DNA from: CALKGK01 sp964649515
GTDB lineage: Bacteria > Bacteroidota > Bacteroidia > Flavobacteriales_D > Sanyastnellaceae
Direction: 5' to 3'
NCBI GenBank assembly: GCA_964649515.1
Contig: CAZYPV010000018.1
Coordinates: 1-46,659 of the forward strand
DNA: 46,659 nucleotides
In this document: piece after piece, positions 35,382 through 43,665 of the stretch
How the letters are laid out: every line of letters begins with the position of its first letter
Position numbering within the stretch: position 1 is the first letter of the stretch
Translations under genes and position numbers: made by a program
Notes under the pieces: model-generated
The model's database searches: none
Seen by the model: the letters and a program-made list of their open reading frames with translations, nothing else
Told to the model about the DNA's origin: nothing

Positions 35382-38300
35382 TTTTACATCGAAGTTTATA
35401 AAATCATTCTTTTTCCTCCTGGGAACTTGTTTGGGGATTGCGGCGATGGCACAAAACAATGTGCAAATGGCCAACGGTACTTTCCAATCTTGTGGAGGAG
35501 CATTGATTGATAGTGGTGGACAAGGTGGTCCGGGGTATTCCAACGATGAATTCTTCACCTTTACGATTTGTCCGGATGTTCCCGGCGACGTTGTAACGGT
35601 GGATTTTGTGACTTTCCAATTGGACCAGTCAGGACCTCAAAATTCATGGGATTACTTGGCCATTTACGATGGTGAAACCACCGGTGATACTCCACTTGGA
35701 ACCTACACAGGAAACCAGCTTCAAGGACTTTTCGTTTCAGCAACTACCCAAAATTCAAGTGGCTGCCTCACTTTTGTTTTTGATTCGAACAATGTGGGTA
35801 CAGGTAACATCGGAGCGGCCATCACTTGCGATACTCCTTGTGATCGTCCCGTAGCAGATGCTACCTACGATGCACCTGAAGACAAACGCATTTGCGTGGG
35901 CGATGTAATCAACTTCGATGGAACGGCGTCAACCGCAGCTCCCGGCTTTAGCCTCGTAAGCACGGTGTGGGATTTTGGTGACGGCAATACCGATGATTCC
36001 GGACTCATTACTTCTCACTCTTGGGATGAACCGGGTGAATACATCGTTGAACTTTTCTTAGAAGACGATAACGGCTGTGCAAGTACCAACCGAGTGAGCC
36101 TTCAGGTCCTCGTTGCTACCTATCCAAGTTGGGAACCTTTTCCTGGCGATGCGTCACTTTGTTTGGGTGAAGAAATTACCTTGGAGGCATTTCCTACAGA
36201 CTATGAAGTAACCTGGTCTGGACCGGACATCACGTATTCCAATTCCGAAAACGTACTGCTGCCGGATGATGTTGGTTTACCTTTTACTTCAGACATCGAA
36301 GTGGCAGGTTTCGCACCTGGTCAAACATTGGAAAACATCAACGACCTTCTTTACTTGAACGTTCTGATGAACCACAGTTTCCTTTTCGATTTGGTGATTA
36401 TTGTATCCTGTCCAAACGGACAAAGCACCATCCTTCATCAACAAATGCAACAACCCGATGGAGCAGACGTGGGTGCCAACGGAACCAACCTCGGTGTTCC
36501 TGGTGGAGAGTTCTACAGTTACAATTGGACCGCCGATGCAACCCAAGGGACATGGTCACAAGTAGCTACCAACCTTGGTGATGAACTGCCTGCCGGCGAT
36601 TATAATTCCCTCGAACCGTTGGATCAATTGGTGGGGTGTGAGTTGAATGGAACGTGGACCATCGAGATTACTGACCTCTGGGGTGGAGATTCCGGTGAGT
36701 TGAGTGAATGGGGATTGGGCTTTAATCCTGCCATCATCCCAGATGTGACTGAATTTACACCACAAATTGGTGGAGGGGCAGACAGTTCTTTCTGGTCTTA
36801 TGATACCACCAACTTGGACGTAACAACCAACGATGCCGATGCGAACTCCATTACGGTGTTCCCGCTCGAACCAGGAGAATATCCATTCACCTACTTTTTG
36901 ACCAATAACCATGGCTGTACTTCGGATTCAACCATTACCATTTCGGTAGAACTCGCAGGACAGGCAGATGCTGGTCCAGATGTGACTTTCTGTGGCGCCG
37001 ACACCCAACTTTTGGGCGGACTCGATGGTCAGCCGGCACCCACTTGTTCAAATGACGCGGGCAATTATACCTACTGCTACGATAACTCAGCGAATGTAGA
37101 ATTTACCTACTGCCCAGATAATCCTGGAGATGGAGTAACATTCATGGACATCACGTTCAATGCGGGAAGCGTAGAGAATTTCTTCGATGAATTCTGGGTT
37201 TATGATGGAGACAATACCAATGCTCCGCTCATTGCCGGACCGTTATATGGAGATCTTTCGGGCCTCTCTTGGGTGGCTACCAATCCTTCGGGATGTATCA
37301 CCATTCAAGTAACCCCTGACGGATCGGTATCCTGTGGTTCCGGATCGCAAACAGAATGGAATTACGATGTTGGGTGTACTCAAGGTGGTGACAACTACGT
37401 GTATTCGTGGTCGCCCGTTGATGGCCTTTCTGACCCCAACACAGCAACCCCTTTTGTGACCTCACTGAATGGCGCTACGACGTACACATTGACCACTTAT
37501 CCATTCGGAAGACCCGACTGTTGGAGTACGGATGAGGTTGAAGTACTTCCTGCTTTCGCCTTTGACATCGAAGCAAACGACCCAAGTTGTCTTGGAAACG
37601 ACGGACTCATTTCTGTCTTCATAGATGGCACCACTGGTGTTGCTCCTTGGACGGTAGAGCTCTACGAGAACAACGCCTTGGTATTGAGCGAACAAAACAA
37701 CGGAGGAACCACCGATTTTGACAACCTTTTGCCTGGAGATTACAGCGTTGTGGTGAGTGATTTGGGGGGATGTAGTTACACCAACGACTTTGTGATCAAC
37801 GGTCCGCAACCCACATTGTTTGAAGTGTCCGATGATCAAATCATTTGTCTCACCGGTACCGCCAACCTTGAAGCGTGGTCTGACGACGATGTGAATGGTA
37901 CATGGACCTATACTTGGGATAATGGTGTTGGTATGGGATCGAGCGTTAATGTTAGTCCAATAGTGAATACAACTTACACCGTTTTCGCAACCGATGATAA
38001 TGGTTGTGACTCTGACCCCTTGGAAGTAACGGTGGAAGTGCGCGAGCCCTTGAGCGTTGAAATAGACGGACCAACCATGCTTTGCGCTGGGGTTAATAGC
38101 CAATTTGAAGTGACCAACTCGAGTGGAGGATTAGCACCTTATAACTTTGATTGGACCTACAATGGCCAGTCCATCGGAAACGGAGAACTCATCGATTATC
38201 AAGCGGCCATTACGGGAGATTATTGTGTGACCATTACCGATGCATGTGAAACCCCTGCTGTTACCGAATGTGCGCTGTTGGAAATTGAACAAGCCATTCC

Positions 38301-39102
38301 GGTGATCTTTGAAGCAGATACCAATATTGCCTGTAACCCCGCGAGTATTGCGTTTGAGAGTTTGGTAGATGAAACACTTTATACCAGCAGTTTGTGGAAT
38401 TTTGGAGATGGCACAGGGTCGAGTGAATTGAATCCCACACACGGATATGGAAATCCGGGCTTGTATGATGTCTCGCTTCAAATTGTGTCCAACTTTGGGT
38501 GTACTTACAATGGAGAAGTGCAAAACATGATCAGCATCTTACCAGCACCACAAGTAGGCTTTGATGCGACACCTCAACCAGCAACTGTTCCCGACACCGA
38601 AATCTCCTTTTTCGATGCTTCAGCCAACGATGTTGTGGGATATTACTGGGTGTTTGATACTTTGAACGTACTGGGAACAAGTGGAATGCAGAATCCCATT
38701 TTTGCCTTCCCTTATGACGTGGGAGGCTACTACCCGGTGTCTTTAACCGTAATTGATGCAAACAACTGTACCAACACTTTGGTGCGAACCATTATTGTGA
38801 ACGACCTGTTCAACCTTTTTGTTCCTAATGCGTTTTCGCCGAACAACGATGGCATCAACGATATCTTCAAAATTGAAGGAACGGACATTGACGAAAGCCG
38901 ATTTAGCTTCCAAATTTTTGATCGTTGGGGAGGATTGGTTTTTGAAACCGAAGACCCCAATGTAGGCTGGAACGGTTCATACCAAACGGTAAATGAAGAA
39001 TACTACGCCCAAGACGGAATTTACGCATGGAAGATTGTGGTTCATTCCTTAAGCACAACAGAGCGTCGAGAAATTTCGGGTTCCGTGAACCTCATGAGAT
39101 AG
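35371..39102 (+). CDS. Giant T9SS type B cargo protein, CUB-PKD-P-domain architecture (paralogue B)
   Basis: The ATG at 35371 gives 1243 residues; an upstream TTG at 35356 is possible but lies deeper inside the preceding gene. The signal peptide ends at IAAMAQ. Domain order copies the protein at 31215: CUB-like (about 20-145, DSGGQGGPGYSNDEFF), PKD (about 160-246, WDFGDG), P-domain-like (about 306-458, LNGTWTIEITDLWGG), second CUB-like (about 563-670, FFDEFWVYDGDN), Ig-like regions, PKD (about 980-1060) and a type B sorting tail (FVPNAFSPNNDGINDIF, FDRWGGLVFET, ISGSVNLMR). The pair probably arose by tandem duplication. A strong terminator follows at 39125. Confidence 0.9.
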   Translation: MHNNFTSKFIKSFFFLLGTCLGIAAMAQNNVQMANGTFQSCGGALIDSGGQGGPGYSNDEFFTFTICPDVPGDVVTVDFVTFQLDQSGPQNSWDYLAIYDGETTGDTPLGTYTGNQLQGLFVSATTQNSSGCLTFVFDSNNVGTGNIGAAITCDTPCDRPVADATYDAPEDKRICVGDVINFDGTASTAAPGFSLVSTVWDFGDGNTDDSGLITSHSWDEPGEYIVELFLEDDNGCASTNRVSLQVLVATYPSWEPFPGDASLCLGEEITLEAFPTDYEVTWSGPDITYSNSENVLLPDDVGLPFTSDIEVAGFAPGQTLENINDLLYLNVLMNHSFLFDLVIIVSCPNGQSTILHQQMQQPDGADVGANGTNLGVPGGEFYSYNWTADATQGTWSQVATNLGDELPAGDYNSLEPLDQLVGCELNGTWTIEITDLWGGDSGELSEWGLGFNPAIIPDVTEFTPQIGGGADSSFWSYDTTNLDVTTNDADANSITVFPLEPGEYPFTYFLTNNHGCTSDSTITISVELAGQADAGPDVTFCGADTQLLGGLDGQPAPTCSNDAGNYTYCYDNSANVEFTYCPDNPGDGVTFMDITFNAGSVENFFDEFWVYDGDNTNAPLIAGPLYGDLSGLSWVATNPSGCITIQVTPDGSVSCGSGSQTEWNYDVGCTQGGDNYVYSWSPVDGLSDPNTATPFVTSLNGATTYTLTTYPFGRPDCWSTDEVEVLPAFAFDIEANDPSCLGNDGLISVFIDGTTGVAPWTVELYENNALVLSEQNNGGTTDFDNLLPGDYSVVVSDLGGCSYTNDFVINGPQPTLFEVSDDQIICLTGTANLEAWSDDDVNGTWTYTWDNGVGMGSSVNVSPIVNTTYTVFATDDNGCDSDPLEVTVEVREPLSVEIDGPTMLCAGVNSQFEVTNSSGGLAPYNFDWTYNGQSIGNGELIDYQAAITGDYCVTITDACETPAVTECALLEIEQAIPVIFEADTNIACNPASIAFESLVDETLYTSSLWNFGDGTGSSELNPTHGYGNPGLYDVSLQIVSNFGCTYNGEVQNMISILPAPQVGFDATPQPATVPDTEISFFDASANDVVGYYWVFDTLNVLGTSGMQNPIFAFPYDVGGYYPVSLTVIDANNCTNTLVRTIIVNDLFNLFVPNAFSPNNDGINDIFKIEGTDIDESRFSFQIFDRWGGLVFETEDPNVGWNGSYQTVNEEYYAQDGIYAWKIVVHSLSTTERREISGSVNLMR

Positions 39103-39124
39103 AATTCTCCTAAAACATCCATTG

Positions 39125-39159
39125 AAAGGCTGCTAAGATCATTTAGCGGCCTTTTTTTT
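39125..39159 (+). terminator. Rho-independent terminator ending the type B cargo cluster
   Basis: GGCTGCTAA (39128-39136) pairs with TTAGCGGCC (39143-39151), with one T-G pair, extended by AAA/TTT, and followed by a run of eight Ts. Confidence 0.9.
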
Positions 39160-39265
39160 TCTTTGTTGGGAAAGAATTCCGGCCATCAATGCCATTTTTA
39201 GTTCATCGGCTTGAAAGAACCCATCTCTCGAAAAAAACTACGAACTTTCGACAAAACACATTTCC

Positions 39266-41164
39266 ATGAAAAATATTAGCCTGCTGCTTGTTCTTACTCT
39301 CGTTGCGCTTACCTCTTGCAACGATGCTCAAAACAGCGAAGTTCAGTCACAAGAACGAAGCGAGGAAAGTAAATCCAAAATCGCAGCAATGAAATTAGCA
39401 CAAGACAATCACTCATTTAGTCGCCCGAATGACGCGGTTGTTACCCATCTTGCTTGGGATGCAAGCGTGGACTTTGAAACGAAGGTGATCAGTGGAACCG
39501 CCCATTTTGATATCGATAACAAAAGCAAGGGAAATAAAATCATCTTTGACACCAGAGATTTGGACATTCAAGGAGTTCTCTTGGACGATCAAACACCCAC
39601 CTCTTGGGAATTGGGTCCTGAAAAAGAATTTATGGGTCAGCCCCTCGTGATTGAGATCGCACCAGAAACGAAAAAGGTGAGCATCACTTATGCTTCAAGT
39701 CCTGACGCAGGAGCCTTGCTTTGGGTGGAAGGAGAAAAGCCTTTCTTATTCACACAGTCACAAGCCATTTTAGCCAGAACGTGGATTCCTTGTCAGGACA
39801 GTCCTGGCGTACGTTACACCTACGAGGCAGATGTTCAGGTTCGCGAAGACCTTATGGCCTTGATGAGCGCAAGCAATCCTACAGCGAAATCGGAAGATGG
39901 AAAGTACCACTTTGAAATGAAGCAAGCCATTCCGAGCTATTTGATGGCACTTGCCGTGGGTGATATTGAATACCGATCGATGGGTCCGAACACCGCTGTT
40001 TACGCCACTCCCGATGTCATTGAAGCCGCCGCTTGGGAATTTGCAGAAACGGAAGACATGCTCGTGGCCGCAGAAGCCTTGTACGGTGATTATGTTTGGG
40101 ATCGTTATGACCTGCTCATCCTGCCTGCAGCTTTTCCCTTTGGCGGAATGGAGAACCCGAGGTTGACCTTTGCCACCCCAACCATTATTGCCGGTGATCG
40201 TAGTTTAACTTCACTCGTAGCTCATGAGCTCGCACACAGCTGGAGCGGGAACTTGGTAACCAATTCTACTTGGGATGATTTCTGGCTGAACGAAGGTTTT
40301 ACAGTTTACTTCGAGCAACGCATCATGGAGGCCGTATATGGAAGAGATATTTCAGAAATGCTCGCACAATTGAGTTATCAGGGATTGGTGAAAGAGGTGG
40401 ATGAAATCATGGACAAAAACCCGAACGATACCCACCTTAAGCTGCACTTGAAAGACCGTGATCCGGACGATGGAATGAGCGCCATTGCCTACGATAAAGG
40501 CTACTTCTTTTTGAGAATGCTGGAAGAAAATGTGGGGCGAAGCACTTTTGATGCTTTCTTGAAAGACTATTTCACCAGCAATGCCTTCTCTGTGATGGAT
40601 ACAGAACAGTTTGTAGCCCACTTAAAGGGGAACCTCTTGGACGAAACAGCCTACAAAGCACTTCAGATTGATGAGTGGATCTATGGCGCTGGACTTCCCG
40701 AGAATTGCCCTATCGTTGGTTCAGACCGCCTAGCAAGAGTGGATGAGGCCATAGCACATTGGACAGAAGGAAAATGGGAAAGCAAAGACCTGCCTTGGAA
40801 CGATTGGTTGTATCAAGAGCGCTACCGTTTCCTCACAAATCTACCTTCTGAAGGGGTTGACGCGAAGATGTTGAAAGAACTAGATGAGCAATATGGAATT
40901 ACCAAAACGGGAAACAACGAAGTACTTTTCGCGTGGTTGGAACAGAGCATTTTGCATCAGTATCAGCCAGCTTATCCAAGGTTGAAAAGCTTTCTCACAA
41001 GCGTCGGACGTAGAAAATTCTTAACGCCACTGTATCGTGCAATGCTCGAAACCGGTCAGAAAGATTTGGCCATGAGCATTTATGAAGAAGCTCGACCTGC
41101 GTATCACAGCGTCGCCACAGGAACAATGGACGAATTGCTTTCGTGGTCTGAAAATGAAAAGTAA
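39266..41164 (+). CDS. M1 family zinc aminopeptidase, lipoprotein, LTA4-hydrolase-like
   Basis: A 632-residue metallopeptidase. A lipobox (ALTSC, Cys18) makes it a lipoprotein. The substrate-recognition motif is GGMENP, the variant seen in leukotriene-A4-hydrolase/aminopeptidase B-type enzymes, not GAMEN. The zinc site HELAH has His320, Glu321 and His324, with Glu343 in LNEGFTVY as third ligand. The C-terminal part (about 500-632) is helical like the leukotriene-A4-hydrolase C domain. It would cleave N-terminal residues from peptides in the periplasm or at the cell surface. It stands alone between two terminators (39125 and 41186). It may process peptides released by other envelope proteases. 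Confidence 0.95.
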   Translation: MKNISLLLVLTLVALTSCNDAQNSEVQSQERSEESKSKIAAMKLAQDNHSFSRPNDAVVTHLAWDASVDFETKVISGTAHFDIDNKSKGNKIIFDTRDLDIQGVLLDDQTPTSWELGPEKEFMGQPLVIEIAPETKKVSITYASSPDAGALLWVEGEKPFLFTQSQAILARTWIPCQDSPGVRYTYEADVQVREDLMALMSASNPTAKSEDGKYHFEMKQAIPSYLMALAVGDIEYRSMGPNTAVYATPDVIEAAAWEFAETEDMLVAAEALYGDYVWDRYDLLILPAAFPFGGMENPRLTFATPTIIAGDRSLTSLVAHELAHSWSGNLVTNSTWDDFWLNEGFTVYFEQRIMEAVYGRDISEMLAQLSYQGLVKEVDEIMDKNPNDTHLKLHLKDRDPDDGMSAIAYDKGYFFLRMLEENVGRSTFDAFLKDYFTSNAFSVMDTEQFVAHLKGNLLDETAYKALQIDEWIYGAGLPENCPIVGSDRLARVDEAIAHWTEGKWESKDLPWNDWLYQERYRFLTNLPSEGVDAKMLKELDEQYGITKTGNNEVLFAWLEQSILHQYQPAYPRLKSFLTSVGRRKFLTPLYRAMLETGQKDLAMSIYEEARPAYHSVATGTMDELLSWSENEK

Positions 41165-41185
41165 CACAGCTAAATTTACCTTTTC

Positions 41186-41222
41186 AAAAACCCTCAGACG
41201 TGATGAACTCTGAGGGTTTTTT
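41186..41222 (+). terminator. Rho-independent terminator of the M1 peptidase gene
   Basis: A 13-bp perfect stem pairs AAAAACCCTCAGA (41186-41198) with TCTGAGGGTTTTT (41209-41221), with a ten-base loop and a T-run. Symmetry would allow it to act in both directions. Confidence 0.93.
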
Positions 41223-41366
41223 CATGTCTCAGAAATTCAAATTGAGATGGTCCAAATGCTATGGTGCGCATTCAAATGGGGTTTGAATCAACGCTCATAC
41301 TACATAACGCATGCTTTCCTTAACGCTTATTGGCGGGGAGAAGTGGGATTTCGTTTTTCAAGATGC

Positions 41367-41374
41367 TAATTTTG
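41367..41374 (+). promoter_or_regulatory. -7 promoter box TAATTTTG before the thioredoxin gene
   Basis: A full match to TAnnTTTG, 70 bases before the ATG at 41445, within a 280-base intergenic region after a strong terminator. The next two genes follow the thioredoxin without an intervening terminator. No clear -33 element was seen. Confidence 0.5.
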
Positions 41375-41444
41375 TGATGAAGTAAAAAGTGGTGATGAAA
41401 CGAGTGAATGGGGGCATTTCCGCTCCATTAAAAACACATTTGAA

Positions 41445-41744
41445 ATGAAAGGTAATTTTGATAAAATAGTTGCTGGTGATACACCTGTTTTGGTTGATTT
41501 CTTTGCCGATTGGTGTGGACCTTGCAAAACGCAGGCGAGCATTCTAAAAGATTTATCCGGTGAGCTTGATGGTAGCGCCAAGATCATCAAAATTGATGTG
41601 GACAAAAACCAGAACATCGCATCGCGCTTCAAAGTGAGAAACATCCCAACCTTGATGCTTTTTAAAAACGGACAAATTGTTTGGAAAAAGGCTGGGGTGA
41701 GTTCTACCGATGAGTTAAAGCAGATCATTGCCCAAAATCAATAA
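41445..41744 (+). CDS. Thioredoxin
   Basis: A 99-residue cytoplasmic thioredoxin with no signal peptide. The redox motif WCGPC lies at residues 23-27 (Cys24 and Cys27) in the classical DFFADWCGPCK context, and the cis-proline segment is RNIPTLMLF. It reduces protein disulfides and is recharged by thioredoxin reductase. Length is near the family minimum of about 100. Several thioredoxins are usual in Bacteroidota, so the symbol trxA is not assigned. A GNAT acetyltransferase gene follows after 79 bases. Confidence 0.95.
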   Translation: MKGNFDKIVAGDTPVLVDFFADWCGPCKTQASILKDLSGELDGSAKIIKIDVDKNQNIASRFKVRNIPTLMLFKNGQIVWKKAGVSSTDELKQIIAQNQ

Positions 41745-41823
41745 GTTTGACTTCAGCCTCAAACGGGAAGAAATGTGTGCTCAGCCCTTGTTGTGCTTCG
41801 TGTTTTGATTACTTTACCCTCCA

Positions 41824-42366
41824 ATGAAATTGCATTCACCACCCAGTTCTGCCCGGCTGCATTACCGCGCCATCGTTAAAAGCGACTTCGATGCTTGGCT
41901 TCCCCTTTTCGATAAAGAAGAAGTAGCCATTTTCATTGGACTTGATCGGCAACTCAGTAAACAAGCACTTTGTGAAAAATGGTTTGAAAAGGTGTTTGAG
42001 CGTTACGACAAAGAATTAGGTGGAATGAACGCTTTGATTGATAAGGAAACCGGAGCGCTGGTTGGACAATGCGGACTCCTCGTTCAAGATATCGAAGGAA
42101 AGGAAATGCTCGAAGTGGGATATTCCATTTTACCTGAACATTGGGGAAAAGGATATGCTACCGAGGCAGCTCAAGCTCATCGAAACCATGCTTTTGATCA
42201 CAATTTGGCTGAAGAATTAATCTCCGTGGTGCATGTCGATAATGTGAAGTCGGCCAAAGTAGCGATGAACAACGGTATGAGCATTGCGAAATCGATGACT
42301 TACAGCGACGGAATGCCCATCCATCTTTTTCACATCACCAAAGAAACCTATTTAGCATTGAGCTAG
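41824..42366 (+). CDS. GNAT family N-acetyltransferase (RimJ/RimL-like)
   Basis: A 180-residue acetyltransferase. The acetyl-CoA pyrophosphate-binding loop is HWGKGYATEA near 108-117, preceded by the LEVGYSILPE strand typical of the RimJ/RimL group (Acetyltransf_3). The C-terminal part has VHVDNVKSAKVAMNNGM, where the family has its N-S/K-x-S-x-x-V-x-x-x-x-G motif. It transfers acetyl from acetyl-CoA to an amine, possibly a protein N-terminus or a small molecule; the acceptor is not predictable. The helicase gene follows closely, separated by a promoter box. Confidence 0.88.
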   Translation: MKLHSPPSSARLHYRAIVKSDFDAWLPLFDKEEVAIFIGLDRQLSKQALCEKWFEKVFERYDKELGGMNALIDKETGALVGQCGLLVQDIEGKEMLEVGYSILPEHWGKGYATEAAQAHRNHAFDHNLAEELISVVHVDNVKSAKVAMNNGMSIAKSMTYSDGMPIHLFHITKETYLALS

Positions 42367-42444
42367 CTGGTTCATGAAAGATGATTGTAGTTCGAGCATT
42401 GTTCAACGAAATACGAGTCATCCCACAAAGCCACATCTTTCGAG

Positions 42445-42452
42445 TACCTTTG
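42445..42452 (+). promoter_or_regulatory. -7 promoter box TACCTTTG before the DEAD-box helicase
   Basis: A full match to TAnnTTTG, ending 20 bases before the GTG at 42473. It lies inside the longer reading frame that opens at 42374, which argues that the real start is downstream. Confidence 0.5.
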
Positions 42453-42472
42453 CAGTCACTAAACCCCTCCAT

Positions 42473-43585
42473 GTGATAAAATTTAAAGATTTAGGAATAA
42501 CAGAAGGTTTCGTTCAAGGACTCGAGGAGCTGAACATCATTCATCCTACTGCCATTCAAGAAAAAACCATCCCCACGTTGCTGGAAGGGGAAACTGATTT
42601 GGTAGCACAAGCCCAAACCGGAACAGGAAAAACAGCAGCTTACGGGCTTCCCTTGCTGGCACAAATCAATCCAGATCAAAAGGCGGTGCAAGGATTGATT
42701 CTTTGTCCGACAAGAGAATTGGCGCAACAAGTAGCCAAACAATTGTTCCGATTTACCAAGTACACTCACAAGATTTTTACCGAAGCGGTGTATGGAGGAG
42801 AATACATTGACAAGCAAATCACCAAACTTCAAAGACCTACACATATTATTGTTGCAACGCCCGGACGTTTGATTGATTTGGTGAATCGAAAGGCGGTGGA
42901 CCTCTCGAAGGTAAATACCGTTGTTCTGGATGAAGCCGATGAAATGCTGAGCATGGGCTTTCAAGATGAATTGGAAGAAATATTGAATTTTTTGCCTGAG
43001 GTGAAGAGCAAATGGCTTTTTTCTGCAACCATTCCCAATGGAATTCAAGAAATCATCGCCAAATACCTCTCCGATGAGGCCATCCGCATCTCCGTGAATA
43101 AGGATGAAATCGTCAATACGCGCATTACCCATCAATATGCTGTTTGTGATGAGTTGGATAAATTCAGAGCCTTGATGAAATTTCTTGAGGAGCAAGGTGA
43201 GGCTAGGGGAGTGGTGTTCTGTAAAACCAAAGCTGCTACCGAGGAGTTGGCCATTTTTTTGAGTGATGAAGGCATTGCAGCAGGTGCGATTCATGGAGAT
43301 CTTTATCAAAAAGAGCGAGACAAAGTGATGAGAGCATTCAAGAAAAAGAACATTCGTGTGCTGGTTGCTACCGACGTAGCCGCGAGAGGAATGGACATTT
43401 CCAACCTCGCCTTCGTGGTCCACTACCAATTGGCCGAAAACCACGAAGCATACACCCATAGAAGCGGAAGAACGGCGCGTGCAGGGAACGAAGGTTTGTC
43501 GATTTCTTACGTTACTCCCAACGAGGTACGGATTTTAAAGAATTTTGAAAGAAAATTGGGCATTTCTATCGAAAAGGTGGTTTAA
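42473..43585 (+). CDS. DEAD-box ATP-dependent RNA helicase, core only
   Basis: The GTG at 42473 gives 370 residues beginning MIKFKDLGI, the usual opening of bacterial DEAD-box proteins. An ATG at 42374 would add 33 residues of unrelated composition that span a perfect -7 box. Motifs: Q motif (HPTAIQ), motif I AQTGTGKT near 46-53, Ia PTRELAQ, Ib TPGR, II DEAD at 153-156, III SAT near 184, V ATDVAARGMD and VI HRSGRTARAG near 328-337. It ends soon after motif VI with no C-terminal RNA-binding extension, unlike DbpA or CsdA. It probably unwinds RNA in ribosome assembly or mRNA turnover. A terminator follows at 43610. Confidence 0.95.
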   Translation: MIKFKDLGITEGFVQGLEELNIIHPTAIQEKTIPTLLEGETDLVAQAQTGTGKTAAYGLPLLAQINPDQKAVQGLILCPTRELAQQVAKQLFRFTKYTHKIFTEAVYGGEYIDKQITKLQRPTHIIVATPGRLIDLVNRKAVDLSKVNTVVLDEADEMLSMGFQDELEEILNFLPEVKSKWLFSATIPNGIQEIIAKYLSDEAIRISVNKDEIVNTRITHQYAVCDELDKFRALMKFLEEQGEARGVVFCKTKAATEELAIFLSDEGIAAGAIHGDLYQKERDKVMRAFKKKNIRVLVATDVAARGMDISNLAFVVHYQLAENHEAYTHRSGRTARAGNEGLSISYVTPNEVRILKNFERKLGISIEKVV

Positions 43586-43609
43586 GTCAGCACCCAAGAA
43601 AGATAAAAA

Positions 43610-43640
43610 AAAGCCGCTTTCAGCAATTGAAAGCGGCTTT
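43610..43640. terminator. Bidirectional terminator between helicase and LRR gene
   Basis: A 13-bp stem pairs AAAGCCGCTTTCA (43610-43622) with TGAAAGCGGCTTT (43628-43640) around a five-base loop. The A-run on the left gives a strong T-run for the minus strand; the plus-strand tail is shorter. It lies between convergent genes. Confidence 0.9.
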
Positions 43641-43665
43641 CGTATTTCATCTCGATCTTCCCTGA

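Noticed and set aside
37462..38103. 213-codon antisense frame inside giant cargo paralogue B
   Set aside because: It is opposite a region of continuous Ig-like domains and has no recognisable features.
42374..42472. N-terminal extension of the DEAD-box helicase from ATG 42374
   Set aside because: The extension lacks helicase features and contains a perfect -7 box; the GTG at 42473 gives the usual N-terminus.
42491..43459. 322-codon antisense frame across the helicase gene
   Set aside because: It has no signal peptide or family motif and lies fully opposite a DEAD-box gene with all motifs; it is a shadow of its codon use.
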